A stretch of 64,000 bases of DNA from Sialis fuliginosa (GCA_961205875.1 OY540812.1:3348001-3412000), one strand, 5' to 3'; positions 49,185 to 62,544 are shown, counted from the stretch's first letter. Notes: generated from the letters alone by a model not told the origin. Numbers and translations: made by a program.

Positions 49185-49685
49185 AGGCGGCTATTACACT
49201 ATCAAAGAAATATGATAAAATTTCTTTGATCAAAGAAATATGACAGTGTAATAAGTCGACTTTTATAATATTTTACCTTCATAATATTTCTATGATCATA
49301 GTTAATGACAGTCTCTTATATTTGATCAAAGTTTTTTGACGACAAAAACAAAATGGCGACTACCAAGTTATCACTGACAATTACAGTTACATAATTATTA
49401 ATATATGGATATCAACAAAATCCAGTATTATTTGATAATCTTCTTATTGATTATAAAAACCACAATACACGGTTGTAAATTCAAACCTCGATCGCGTCAA
49501 TTGACGAACATCCACGCACTGATATTCAAAAGGCACCAAAAAAGAAGAAAATATCCCTAGATAATATTGAGAAAATATTATCAAATATTTTATGTAGTGT
49601 AATAAAACAAAATCTCGTATTTTATCAAAGAAATATGATCAAATCTTTGTCAAAGAATATTTATTTAATAGTGTAATAGCCGCCT
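49185..49685. mobile_element. Harbinger-like element with residual coding segment
   Basis: AGGCGGCTATTACACTATCA and its mirror ATAGTGTAATAGCCGCCT bound 500 bp, with repeated AAAGAAATATGAT subterminal units. A plus-strand open frame around 49484-49645 reads SIASIDEHPRTDIQKAPKKK, a possible remnant of an element protein. The GGCGGCTATTACAC ends suggest PIF/Harbinger; the 3-bp flanks do not match cleanly. Confidence 0.6.
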
Positions 49686-50993
49686 TAAGGACTTTGTTTT
49701 TCATGATTATCTTTGAAAATTTTCTTCGTTCATAAAAATAATTATATATAGTATTTTTTGTGGGGTATTATTAGGATGGCCCCTAGTATTAATTAAAATT
49801 TTTATAATACAAATTGAAACATATTATAATCGACTAAATAAATTTCCATTTAGAAGAAAAAACAAATCACGAATACAACATATAACGAAACGGTAAAAGT
49901 TAATAGTGCGTTATCGCCGCCGCGATCCTTGGACCCCGGTATTAATCAGCTGGCGCCATGTGTTAGTGTGTGTCGGACAGACTGACGGACCGTCGTGTTC
50001 ACGCACACGTCGCGACGCGTCGCGTTGTCTATGGTCTGTGTCGGCAACGCACAACAAGGACGCCGTTCACACACATGCTTATATATTATATACATACCTT
50101 CACATACATATGTACACTATAGATACATATGTATATATTCATAGAATATGTATTTATACATACAGATTCGTACATATTTAAAATTGCGTCTCTAAAGATC
50201 TGAAGCCGGTGTAAACTAGTTGTTAATTTAGAATTTGTATTTATTTATTATTAATTTAATTTTCTTTTTGTATAATTTTATATTCATTTAATACTTAAGA
50301 CGTTCTTTTATATATCATTATTTAAAGAAATTGATTACAGAAAAGTTTTTTTTACACGTCATATTATAACTTCACAATATTTTGACATTTCAAAAATATA
50401 TCACAGTAATATTCGATTTTATTGATCAAAAGTTTATAAAATTAATAACAGCTTTTTGTTTGAAAATTTGTATACTTTTAAATATGTAACACAGATAGAG
50501 TATATAGAAAATTATAAATAAACAGTATCTTTATTCTTTTCTATATAAATGATGTGTTATTTTCTAATTAGAGTATATCTTTCAAAATATACATTTTTTT
50601 GGAAAAATTAATGGGACACAAATTATGGATACTAAAACTTTTGTGTTACACACTGTTTTTCTAAAAAATAATTTGCAAGATAAAAAAATTGAACAAGTTA
50701 GCATTCGTTTTCGGTTATTATGAAATTTGACCTTTCTATGATTTGTCGCGTTTGAGTTACTGCGTCTACAGACAGACACACAGACATCATGGCGGAATCA
50801 GTCGGTTGTACTTTTAAAAATTCATTATAAAATTTCACCCTTCTATGATTTGTCGTTTTTGAGTTATAAACACACAGACATCATGGCGAAATTATAGTCA
50901 GAATAAATTCATCAAAATTTCGAATTCGAAAACTATAAAGAAAAAATTTAGAAATTTAAACAAAATTTATATTTTTGGTTGTAATAGAATATT

Positions 50994-51289
50994 TGAGCCG
51001 TTTATTTTGAAAGTGGCCTAACTCCATTTATGTTTAAACTGAGGTATTAAAGTTATACAAAACATTTTCCGTAAAAAGGTTTAGTTTTCCAGCTATTGTG
51101 ATAAATTAACAACATTATTAGTAATGAAGTGGAGTTAGGCCACTTTCAAAATAAAGTTTTTAACTTTAAATTAATTAATGTGTTCAAAATTGTTTTTTAT
51201 GATAGATTACTTCTATATAACTATACACGTTACTACAGTAAAAACAAATTGAAAAATGGAGTTAGGCCACTTTCAAAATAAACGGCTCA
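50994..51289. mobile_element. Unclassified MITE with triplicated GGAGTTAGGCCACTTTC motif
   Basis: TGAGCCGTTTATTTTGAAAG continuing to TGGCCTAACTCCATTT is mirrored at the right end as AAATGGAGTTAGGCCACTTT to CGGCTCA. A third copy of GGAGTTAGGCCACTTTCAAA lies at about 51130 in the interior. Confidence 0.8.
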
Positions 51290-51822
51290 TATAAGTAAAC
51301 TAATATAATAACTTAACTCAATACTTGTACAATTTTAAAACACACGGTCATAATTTTGATAGTAAATAAAAAACCGAAAACTCGTTACGGAGAACCAGTC
51401 AGAGTGTTTTTGAAGTAGTATAAGACCTAGCTTAACAATCAACACTCAACCTACGCATGAAATAGAATCAAGCCTATCAAATTTCATTCATTCATGCGAC
51501 TATCAAAACCAGTTTTCGGATGAAAAAAGTAAAGAACTTTACTATATAAAATTAATGCATTTTTAACTAAACCTCTAATACCCGTATAATTATAAATGAT
51601 TTAATGGCGTCTTGTATATGGAAACAGAAATACCGAGTCGAGTTTTCAGTCTATATTTTAAGGGTATAAAGTCCCACAGACCGATATAAGTTTGAGATAA
51701 CGCGGCTCTCAGATTCATTAAGCGGACAATAAAATGCGGGGACGAGCGTCATTCTGATGTATTGGAACAGAATTAAACACTACTCGTAAATGTGTACTAG
51801 ATACTCGAGTACTTGTTATTAA

Positions 51823-52098
51823 TAGAGATTGGAAAAATAGTTGTTATTTTAAATGAAATAGTTACTAGTTGAATTTTTTTTAGGAAAATAGTTGGTAAAT
51901 AGTCTTTTTACGATTTAATAATTAGTGCAAACGAAGCACTAAAAAGTGTCGCAAATAGTTTTAAAATAGTTGGAAAGGTAGTTGCAAATAGTTGATTTCA
52001 AATTTTGTTCAATCAAACCAGTTTTCTGAAAACGGTGGAGATATGTAATAAAAATTACAATAAATGCAATAGTTGAAAAACTATTTTTCCAATCTCTA
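51823..52098. mobile_element. hAT MITE (TAGAGATTGG) with perfect 8-bp target duplication
   Basis: TAGAGATTGGAAAAATAGTT and AACTATTTTTCCAATCTCTA, flanked by GTTATTAA at 51815-51822 and 52099-52106. The interior is a degenerate array of AAATAGTTG units. The ends resemble those of the nested element at 32970. Confidence 0.9.
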
Positions 52099-53091
52099 GT
52101 TATTAATTATAATAGATATGTGTTTTACTTATTCTTAAATCATGTAGTAAAATTTGAAGAGCAAAATATTTTTGTGTGTTTTTTACCGATTTCTTTGTTA
52201 AATAATATTTAGTTAATGTTTTAGAACAGCGGTTCTTAAACTTATGTAGTCTAGGAACAATTTTTTTTCAGGGACCCCCTCCCTGCAGGAGTTATTTTAA
52301 GAAAATTTTACAACCTTTTTTTTATTGACTATCATAACAGAAATCTGTATTACCTAACCTTCTTCTTCTTCATGGGTGACAGCTCCTACCTAACCTAACT
52401 TATAAGTAAGTATTATTTCGAATTCAGAATTTTGATGGAAATATGCATTTTGACCTTTCCTGAATCAATTCTGACTATTTTCACCATGATATATGTATTT
52501 TTGTCTGTCAGTCTGTAAACGCTCTAGCTTAGAAAACAAACTTACAACCGAAAACGAATGTTTACTCAATTTTTGAATATTTTGAGTACCTATAAGTTGT
52601 TGAAAATATTTTTATCTATAATTTATGTCCTATTAATTTTTTTCTATTTTTATCAATTAACCAGAAAGATTACATTTACGAGTTTATAATAAGAAACACG
52701 TACAATATATGAATGAGTATTGCGTATAAGAAAGTCTCGCGATATTAAATTATTTTTACAGCTATATAGCTATATAGCGAGCGTTTTTTTTTTTAAATAA
52801 CGGACAGAAAATGAAAATAAATTTGGCATATATTTGTTTAAATTGTAGCATGTTGCGTAGGCACGTCAGGACTTACTACATTAGCGCACTCCGACGTAAC
52901 TCGTGCGTTTTTTTTTTGACGTTCGCGTGTTCCATTACAACATGATTTTTACACACTCGCAAGAAGCGCGAACTGGAACAGGTTTTATGCGAGAAGAAAT
53001 TTTAACGGACATTCAAAACTGCTGGTTTTTTTTCATCCAATATAGGTGTGAATGTTTTCTATCAAAATATAAAAAAAAATGTAAATAAGAT

Positions 53092-53545
53092 ATTGGCACC
53101 AGTCTTGAACGCTTTAACAGCAAGGTATACGGTTTTTTGGGATTGATTAATGGATTGATTCTTTGTACATAATTCTCATGAACTCATGTTACTAATAAAA
53201 CAAGTATCTCTTTATTAAATCAATTTAATTACTAAGATCCGAAAATATAGTTTGTTTTTTTAATTATAACCTTTTATTTTGTTTAAGTTTTTTCTCCAGT
53301 AATGATCAACGTAAAACCAGTGATGGACACTTGCTAGTGTTATAAAAAAGTTATAAAATAAAGAATCGTAAAAAAAACAAAACAAAATGATCAATTTTCA
53401 TCAAATCACATTGTAAGACAGTTAAATGTATATAGATTAATATTCAGTAATGGCAGTAATCAAATATCAACAAATATTTCGAATTCAGTACATTTAATTT
53501 AAAAATGTTCAACACTGGGGTATTGTTCAAGACTGGTACTAAATT
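53092..53545. mobile_element. CCAGTCTTGG-family MITE
   Basis: TTGGCACCAGTCTTGAACGC to TTCAAGACTGGTACTA, with the uninterrupted family interior (TGTATATAGATTAATATTCA). Confidence 0.7.
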
Positions 53546-54086
53546 TATTATCTTGTAAAATTAATTTCAGTCATTCTTATCGACTTGTAAAAAATGAGAG
53601 TCGATATATATATAAATAAAATAATGGATTGTTAGACATATTATTTGTCATTGTAACAAAAAATATGCTGAGATGAAATTTGTTCTTACAATTAATTTTA
53701 TAAACACTATATTCCGATATTAAAATGTGGGACAAGAATTTTGTATACGCGTTTAAACATTTGTAGATATTTTTGTTTGTATAATTTATTAACATACAGT
53801 ATTAGACGTAGGTAGATTTTCAATTATGTTTCACAATAAAGATAATATTGTTCCAAAGCTATAAATTATTTTACACTTTTGTATAGGTATGTATTTATTA
53901 ATATTTTATATAAGTTACATAAGCTGTTTCAAAAGAATATAAAATATTATCATAGTTTATCTTAATGTGAACGAGTATTTATAAAAATATTTATTTTTAT
54001 TCTTGTTATTTGTATCAGTATATCAAGTACGATATACATAGGCGTCTATAAAGGGGGTAAATAGGGTACTGACCTTCCCTCCTGTG

Positions 54087-54423
54087 CATGGGCGCCGGGA
54101 GGGGGGTGCAAGGAGGTGCACTTGCACCCCCCTGGCAAATGAAATAATTAAGAAATACAATTGTAATTTTAAAATTTTATACATTTGCACCCCCCTGGCA
54201 AAATGGAAAAAAATTTACTCCGTGTATAAAAAGGTATAAATGTGAAAATATTAAACTGACGACCTTTTTTTTTTTTTTTAGTCGTCTCAGTTTTGACTTA
54301 TATATTTTTTAAAACTTTTTTTTTACTCATGTTAACTTTCATAAAAAAAATTTTTTTTCGTATATATTTCATCTCATATATCTAAATGCACCCCCCTAGT
54401 CAGAAATCCTGCCGGCGCCCATA
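54087..54423. mobile_element. hAT MITE (CATGGGCGCCGG) with perfect 8-bp target duplication
   Basis: CATGGGCGCCGGGAGG at the left, CCTGCCGGCGCCCATA at the right, flanked by CTCCTGTG at 54079-54086 and 54424-54431. The interior repeats TTGCACCCCCCTGGCAAA-type text. Confidence 0.9.
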
Positions 54424-55532
54424 CTCCTGTGTAATAATTAAATAAAAGTTAATTGATTTATGTATTGATCTACAAATTTTGATCCCTTGTTGAGTTAAAA
54501 TCAAAGGGGCTCAGTTGTAAGTGTGATGTCACGAATTTTAATAAAATTGAAATACGTTTCTAAAAAAGTAAAAACCACATTGCTTTTATCGATTTTATCT
54601 ATGGTAACGAATTAAAGAAAATGGCAGATTGCAGATGCTTGAGTCAGCAAATTTAAATTTATATAGCTCGATTAAAAAAAAAACAATAATAAATTTTCAT
54701 AAAACTTTTATTAGATAAATGAATTTTTACAATTTGTATTGGATATCCTGAAAAAATAACTAATTTTGGATGTCACCACACGATTTAAACGATTTTGAAA
54801 TGGTACCGTCCTCAAGCCAGATCCAACCAACCAACCAAGTTTAAGTAATATCGGTTCAGTGGTTCATGAATTAGGGGACAGAAAAAAAAATTTTTTTTTT
54901 CTTAATGAAAAACGATCACAAAGCTTCTCGTATCTTCGATTTGGCGAGGAAATTATATTATACCTTTATTTTTATAGGGCCCCATGTACAGCCGGGCCCG
55001 TATATTTGTATACCTTTGAGATGGGTTACATAATATGATTTTTTTAAATTCTGACAAATTACAATTATCTTGTAATATAAAATCAAACTCAAGTAAAAAT
55101 TCTGCATCGGTAAAAATCGAATTAAAAAACCCGACAACATTATAATGGTGACAACATTGCAAACAGTGAAAGAAATAAAATTTAAAAAAATCTATATAAA
55201 ACATTTCTCAAAGCAGTACAAGAATAAAAATTATTGCTTTTCAGTCATTGGCTGTGTTTTTCTCATGCAATGGCACTACTACTGCGCTATAGTTATTTCG
55301 GCTTATAAAAGCCGGTCCAGTTATTTTTATTTTACTGCTTGTGACATGACTTTTTATTGCCATGCATCTTCGTTGTTTCAACAGGACATGGGGCTGATGC
55401 GCTGAGAGTTATAATCCGTTCGATTTCGTGTTTGTTCGATTTTATAAATAACGCCAAATTCTTCAAAATAAAAAACTATAGCTTTTCATGCATATATTCT
55501 CAATTTATGTTAGGTTAGGTTACCTTAATATA

Positions 55533-55841
55533 TAGTATTATAAAGGAGCTAGCAAATTTGTTAACTAGCAAGCACTTTTAAATGAGATATCAAACTTATA
55601 TGACAGTTCTTTTGGAGTTTGTTGAAGACTGTTGTAGGTAAATACCAACGGTATTAAAACAGTGGTGATATTATGAAAATTATTTTGTACGGTGAAAGAT
55701 GCCAACCGTGTTACAATTAGTTGAAGTGTCACTGCTCTAAATTCCATAACTAATGCATACATACTAGTACAGAATTAATACCCCATTTCAAAGTAATTGC
55801 TAGCTAGCAAATTTTGCTAGCTCCTTTATAATACCGGACAT
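55533..55841. mobile_element. TGTCCGGTAT-family MITE, copy 3
   Basis: The right end ATAATACCGGACA is intact and the left end is mutated (ATAGTATTATAAAGGAGC). Interior matches 17373-17704 except for a short deletion near 55628. Confidence 0.8.
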
Positions 55842-55944
55842 ATGAGAATTTATTTTACGTTTCAGTTCTATTGTTTCAAACTATAACTTTTCATGCATAT
55901 ATTCTCAATTCATTTTTTTCAAGGAGGGGGGGGAGGTAACGCAA

Positions 55945-56334
55945 ATATAGTTTTTTTTAAATTATAGCCTTTTATTTTGTTTATGTTTTTTCTCTAGTAA
56001 TGAGCACGCAGTGATGGATACTTACTAATGATTACAAAATGATAAGTACTACGACACAAAAGATATAAAAGAAAGAATCGTCAAATTTGAAACAAAGAAA
56101 GCAGTTGCTATGATAATATAATAATTAATAAATAAATTATACTAATAATAAGTCTAAATGTCCACTATTTTGACACCTATTGGCCGATTATTATCAAATC
56201 ACGCTATAAGACAGTTAAATGTATATATAGATTAATATTCAGAAATGGTCGTAATCAAATATCAACAAATATTTCTAATTCAGCACATTTAATTAAAAAA
56301 CTGGGGTCATCTCCAAGACTGGTGCCAGTACCTT
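55945..56334. mobile_element. CCAGTCTTGG-family MITE, left-truncated
   Basis: The right end CCAAGACTGGTGCCAGTACC and TTA is intact. The left part starts inside the family sequence just after a G-rich run. Confidence 0.6.
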
Positions 56335-56834
56335 AACTACTAATTCAGTTTAAGAGAGATATCTAGATGGCTGTGACAGACATACAGAATATTGTCCTTT
56401 TTCCAAAATTTTTTAATCGATAAATAAAACCTATGTTATTATAACTGAACTAATAAAAACCTCATTCGAAACAAATATATCAAACCGAAGCCAAATAATG
56501 TATGTATATGTATAAAAATAATATAATTAAATTCCTATTTCAATCAACTACCCGACAAGAATCCTTATTACATGATATTTAATCACTGAAAACATATCCA
56601 TACCAAACTGTCATACACTCCTCCACTGTTCTCTCTCTCTCATACACAACAACAAAAATAATAAACCAAACGCAATTAGTCAAAACTGTCCGCTCATGAA
56701 CCAGACCATTAATCACACAAGTCGTGATGAATTATTAGCATTCTGCACTTTAGAAGCCAACAAAACCAATAATCAAATGAAGAAGAGATGATGAGCATGT
56801 CATATAAAAAAGTCAATTACTGAGGGGAGTCCAA

Positions 56835-56864
56835 GTGTGTGTGTGTGTGTGAGAGAGAGAGAAA
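56835..56864. repeat. (GT)n(GA)n microsatellite
   Basis: GT units pass directly into GAGAGAGAGA. Confidence 0.8.
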
Positions 56865-57169
56865 CAGAGTTAGCTTCCTGCTGGGTTCGTGCCAGTTATT
56901 TAACCCCAATATGTAAGTTACACTGTACGTGTTAAGTTTAGGGTTGGTACAGACACCCCCTCCTCTAAACTGTGTGATGACTAATTGGTAGCCCTGCTGT
57001 GAAATCCGCGGAGGTCTTTGTGAATGTATTATAAAAATTATAACCACATTAATGTGCTTAACTTTATGATTTATTATATTTAAAAAAAACGTTGATTTAA
57101 TTTTGTAAAAAATTGGAGAAACGATAGTTCAAAGTGTGCTGATTAAAGTTAGTTAGGTTAGGTAGGAGC

Positions 57170-57319
57170 TAGTGGCGTAGTAACGGTGGGGGGGGTTCGG
57201 GGACGAAACCCCCTCCGAAATATTCTATATGTTTTGAGAAAACATAAATTCCAAATACCGTCAAAAAAATTAACTCATGTATTTAACCCCCCCAAATTTT
57301 TTTTCTTACTACGCCACTG
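57170..57319. mobile_element. hAT-type MITE inserted in a dispersed repeat
   Basis: TAGTGGCGTAGTAACGG at the left and TTACTACGCCACTG at the right. Flanks GTAGGAGC and ATAGAAGC are similar, and the uninterrupted text GTAGGAGCTGTCAG occurs at about 60973. Confidence 0.75.
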
Positions 57320-57364
57320 ATAGAAGCTGTCAGACATAAAACCCATGAAGAAGATGAAGGTTAA

Positions 57365-57870
57365 GTAATACAGATTTCAATTATGATAGTCGATAAAACA
57401 GGTCGCACGTACATTTGTTACTATTTTTTTATCTAATAAATTTTTCGGAATATAAAATAGCATATGCCCTTCCTCAGGATGCAAGTTATCTCCCTGCCAA
57501 ATTTCATCTAGATCGGTTTAGCGGATTAGCCGTGAAATAATTATTAGTTTAGTGTGTAGTTGTAGCTTGTTTCTGCAGTTCTAAAAATGAAAACTGCAGT
57601 TGTAAAAGCCAATTTGTGTAGTTGAAAATTATAAATGTAGAGCTAAAAAAAGAAATATTTATAAAATCAAGAAGATAGATAAATACAGTTTAAATAAAGC
57701 AAAAAAAGGTAATTACAATTGAAACACATAAATATACTTCAAAAAAGGTAAATCCAGTTGAAAAATTACAAGTAAAAAAAAGAAAATGTACAGTTGTAAA
57801 ATTTTCTTAAAATAACCTCTGGACACAGAGACAGACATACTTTCGCATTTATAATATTAGTATGGGTTAA
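57365..57870. repeat. RTE-type non-LTR 3' region with an inserted AT-rich segment
   Basis: GATAGTCGATAAAACAGGTC and CAAATTTCATCTAGATCGGT at the left and CTTTCGCATTTATAATATTA at the right are the usual RTE tail. The tail is split by about 300 bp of AT-rich text with irregular CAGTTGTAAAA-type units. Confidence 0.55.
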
Positions 57871-58557
57871 TATTTGATATTTCTAGTCTCCATCTGTTCT
57901 CTGCAATCACTTAAGATGTTATCGAAAAAATACTGACAAATTGAACGGCAAAAAATAGAAAAGCATACATATTTTTGTATGAAATAATTTTAGTTTGACA
58001 GTACCTAATTTAATATCTTTTCATAAACATATTCAACTTACAAGTATTAGGCGGCCACACATTTAAAATAGAGGAATATAAAATATGGGCATTCGACACG
58101 TTAAAAAAAGTATATATTTCAAGATGTCAATAGCCACAGTGTATATGTACATAATTAGAGGTCTAGCACCTTTCAATGCCATTCAAACACATAAAAACCA
58201 ATATTCCAAACTAGCAATCAAATAACTCAAATAAAAATCAGAAAACAAGAAATAAGCAAGTCCATTATGCGAACAAGATATGTAGGTAATAATCGAAATC
58301 AATAAATCTCAATTTCACGGTTGTAAATATGAAATGTATTCAGGATCTTGGACGATGGGAGGGAGTCAGGGGGTCACAGGACCGGCCTCAAACTTCTAGG
58401 GGGCTCAAACTTGATTTTTTTGTCATCAGATATCAGTACGATGAAAAAATTATATTTTTTCTTCTATTGATTATTGAATTTAACAACAGGAAGTTAGGTT
58501 ATGTGTAGATAATACAGATTTCTGTTATGATAGTCGGGTTTTTTCTATTATACAGCG

Positions 58558-58640
58558 AATCTTGTAGCTCAATGGGAAAGATCTTATGGCTCTATAAGTA
58601 GGTAGAGTCGCATGCAGAAGTGGTCGACCAGTTTTCATTC
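58558..58640 (+). other. Possible tRNA-derived SINE remnant
   Basis: TAGCTCAATGGGAAAGATC resembles a pol III A box and GTGGTCGACC weakly resembles a B box. It cannot fold as an intact tRNA by eye. Confidence 0.15.
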
Positions 58641-59044
58641 AAATTCGCTTATCACAAACTTAGTAGGCTCCTTCCATTGAATTATTATAATATTTAAATC
58701 ATTTCTCCATATACGAAACAAAGACAGATATTTTGAAATTCATTTGCTAGATAAAGAAGTACATATATCATAGTGCGATTAAATTATTATGTAATCTAAT
58801 GAAATTAGTATAGGTAAATTTAAATATGTTAAACTTGATATAAAATTAATTAATGAAATTAACGTATATTTGTGTTTTTATTTAAAATGATGTAACTATA
58901 TAAACTCCGCCCTAAAAAAAGATAACCGATGATGTTTATCTTAATATTTCTGAATCTATTATAAGCGATTTGGGTGGAAGCCTATAGTACCTAGTATAGT
59001 TTCAGTTTGTAGGTCAGAATAATTTCAGTTTCGGATACTATGTT

Positions 59045-59452
59045 CAGGGCCATAACTAGAGGCTTGGGGGCTACGGGGCAAGAGGTGACCGAGGGACCCC
59101 AGATATGCAAAAAATAAAAATTGAATACCTTTTTTTTGGATCATAGCTTACAAATTTTACATTTGTTACTAATTTTTATTTGAATGACTTTTTTTCGCTT
59201 ATCAGCTAGAATTTTACACTTCTTAATAATTTTAATGGAATCATAAGCCGGAAAAAATATCATTAAAATCAAAATTATGTAGTAATAAGTAAATCACGTT
59301 TTCAAGTTAACACCAAATACATTTTAAAAAATCTTCAATTTATTTATTTTTTCTTGCTCACTCCAATTTTTGCGCTGCTGTGCCCCCCCCCCCCCTAATC
59401 TCGGGGACCACGGGACACTGCCCCGACTGCCCCGGTGGTAGTTACGGCCCTG
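59045..59452. mobile_element. hAT MITE (CAGGGCCATAACTAGAG) with perfect 8-bp target duplication
   Basis: CAGGGCCATAACTAGAGGC to GGTAGTTACGGCCCTG, flanked by ACTATGTT at 59037-59044 and 59453-59460. Same family as 3370-3576. Confidence 0.92.
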
Positions 59453-60890
59453 ACTATGTTTATTAGTTATTAGACAATGTTCTAAGTCCGGCCCTGCAGA
59501 TCGGATGTGTATATGGATATATCATTTATATATCTCGGTTTATGAAAGAGGTGGTGGAAAGCAGACAGGGAGGAGTTTAAAACAGGTGAGGCAGAGCTTA
59601 CCTCATCATAACTCGCCGGTACGTGTAGCCAATCAGATTTTACCTGTAGTAGTTTTCTTTGTCTGAGATTTAATACACTTTTTAACAAGTATATCTTGGT
59701 ATGCGTCCGATGTTACAGTTGACATTATCGATTTTAAATCAAGACCGACTATTTTTTAATTTCCAACCAATTGAAAACAATACTTTTATATTATTATTCA
59801 CGAAAGCACTTCTTGTATTTATATGTATATACATACATATATATTTAGGTGACATTTTTAATTAACATTTGTGTTAATGTAGTTTTTTTTTTTCGTTGGG
59901 ATTTCTGTATAGCATACAAGATGTTTTATCGATAAAAATATGGACGTATAAATGTTTATGAGGAATATATGAATATGTTTAAAGTTTCTTGACATTTTAC
60001 TAACAATAAATTCAGTTAATAGTAGAAATAACTAATGCATTGACGGATTTTAAATGTACATCAGATTTAAGAGATTCTTCTGGGTGAAATCAATATCTGT
60101 ATTTAAAGAAAATTGAAAACTTCTATACGACAATAATATATTTAAAAAAAAAATCTAAAATTTACTTTAAAAAAAAAACCCTAAAAACTGGGGTTAATTG
60201 AAGAAAAATTTTCATTTTTTTTCTTTTACAATTAGTCGGATAAATGCCTGAACATACCTACATAAAAATATATTTTTTTTCTAAAATAATGTATTTTTTA
60301 AATATTCCAAAAATTATTATCCCCCCCCCCTTCCTTCCTTCGGACGACCATGCATGCTTAAATTAATTCTGTTATTAAACAATTGTATTAATTAACATTA
60401 AATTATACTTTGTTTGTTTATCTATGTATTTTTACATTACAATTGTAATGTGTTCTATTTTTTAATACATCAGAATATTAATGGTATATTTTGTGCCACA
60501 CGTGTCATTTGCTGTATTATTTTTCTCGTAAATTAGAGATAAAAAAATAACGAATAGAATCGATACATACATATGTCAATTAATGAACATTTCACCGGTA
60601 AAAAATGCATGTAACGATTTATTTTATTCAAAAAGTACAGCTGCTTTTAGTATATTTGATTAAAATGTAAGAAATTGGCAATTTAAATAAGTATCGGCAT
60701 GTTTGAATGTTTTAATAGTACATTTAAGAATTATAAATGTTGTAATTACGGATTTAAAAGAGTTTTGTCAGTTTGAGACGACTTTAAATATGGGTGTAAT
60801 CGTTCACAAGATACGTTTCAATTTTTATCTAGAACATTTTCTTATTTAGTTAGTTCTTAAGCTTCTTACGTCACTTAGATAAAAAATAAC

Positions 60891-61202
60891 TTGGACTAAG
60901 AAATCCTTGTTTTATTTATAACGAAAACAATATTTTCTTAATAAAATAAGACGTTTTGCGTGGAATTTTTAGGTAGGAGCTGTCAGAAAAGAAGAAAATC
61001 TACTTGACATAAGACCCATGAAGAAGAAGAAGGTTAGGTTATACAGATTTCTGTTATGATAGTCGATAAAACAGATCGCGCGTACAGATATCATACACCC
61101 ATTTTTTATCTAATAAAAAATCAGGATGCAAGCTATCTTTTTGCCATTTTCAATATTGTTTTTGTTATATGTATATAAAACAAGGATTTCTTGACCCAAG
61201 TC
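60891..61202. mobile_element. ACTTGGACTAAGAAATCC hairpin MITE interrupted by an RTE fragment
   Basis: TTGGACTAAGAAATCCTTGT and ACGAAAACAATATTTTCTTA at the left, CAATATTGTTTTTGTTATAT and AAGGATTTCTTGACCCAAGT at the right, as in the 41611 element. Between them lie GTAGGAGCTGTCAG and GATAGTCGATAAAACAGATC of the RTE-tail family. Confidence 0.65.
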
Positions 61203-62077
61203 AGTGCCGGCTTTAGGTTAGGTTAAAAATTAGCAAATATTAAACCATTTGTATTATTTAAGACCCATTTGTTCTTGCTGTTGATTAAAAAATATATATT
61301 TTTTTAATTATTAGAGTAAAAAACGTATTTTTAATGGTCGACTTGTTGGGAGGGAAGGGGGGGAAATTATTCAGACTTGCAAAGGCCGGCTCTGACATAA
61401 ACAAACAATACAAAATTATCGATTTAAAAAAAAAATTCCAAACAGAACAATAAAACCAGACTATAATATTTTTAATAAAACAAGATAAGTTTTATTTAGA
61501 AATATGTACGTAAATTCTTTGAGCAATAACTCACAATTATTTTTACTATAAATACATTAAACACAAATTACATTAACATTCCTTAATCGGTTATTCATTG
61601 CTCCGATGCGTTTGTGTTCATCTGAATAACATCCAACAAAAGTTATTTGCGATACGACCATCTGAGGGAAACTACAAAATAAAATAAAAAATATATAATT
61701 ACAATGGACAAGCGGGACAACAAGCGATGAGTTCTGATTGGTCCGAGCCGCAGTCGCTTTGTTTATAACAAATGACGTTGACAGCGCTATAAACAAAAGA
61801 CGAGGTCCAACATCGCGAGACATGATTCGTTGTAACCGCGGTACGATGCTTTTTTGTTACGACAGAAAAGGAAAGTAACCTCAAATTGTGTTGTCCGTCT
61901 TTGTTTGATGAATATATAAGACTTATATAATGATATTATGTACATCTATGCAATTCTATTTATACAAATGTGTTGGGGAATTGTTTTAAATAAATTAGTG
62001 TTCAGATTAGACAAGAAGTGGATCATTGTAGCAATGTACTGTGAAGTCAGATGCAGATTTGCATAATATTTATCTAT

Positions 62078-62390
62078 TATCCGGTATTATAAAAGACCTA
62101 GCAAATTTGCTAGATAGCGAGCACTTTCAAATGAGATATCAAACTTATATGACAGTTCTTTTAGAGTTTGTTGAAGACTTTGACAAGTTTCGCGCACGCG
62201 TTGTAGGCAAACACCAACGGTATTAAAACTTATTTTGTACGGTGAAAGATGCCAACTGTGTTACAATTAGTTGAAGTGTCACTGCTCTAAATTCCACAGC
62301 TAATCCATAGATACTAGTACAGAATTAATACCCCATTTGAAAATAATTGCTGGCTAGCAAATTTTGCTAGCTCCTTTATAATACCGGACA
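62078..62390. mobile_element. TGTCCGGTAT-family MITE, copy 4
   Basis: TTATCCGGTATTATAAAAG to ATAATACCGGACA, interior as in 17373-17704. Confidence 0.8.
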
Positions 62391-62544
62391 TATGTATTTT
62401 ATTTTAAATTTATTATACCCTATATCAAATTTCAACAAGCAAATCCCCTAATAAAAGGGCATCAATTATTATTATTAATTCAACAGACAAGCAGTATATT
62501 TTAAGCACGCTCAATTATAAAAATATAATACCTCTACGTCTTAT

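Noticed and set aside
61557-61884. Minus-strand start reading MSRDVG as the missing spalt first exon
   Set aside because: Only MSR matches the expected MSRRKQ; the frame continues hydrophobic and there is no donor in the required phase.
62041-62226. 61-codon ORF and its relatives at 17405 and 55565
   Set aside because: They lie inside the TGTCCGGTAT MITE family and recur only because the repeat recurs.
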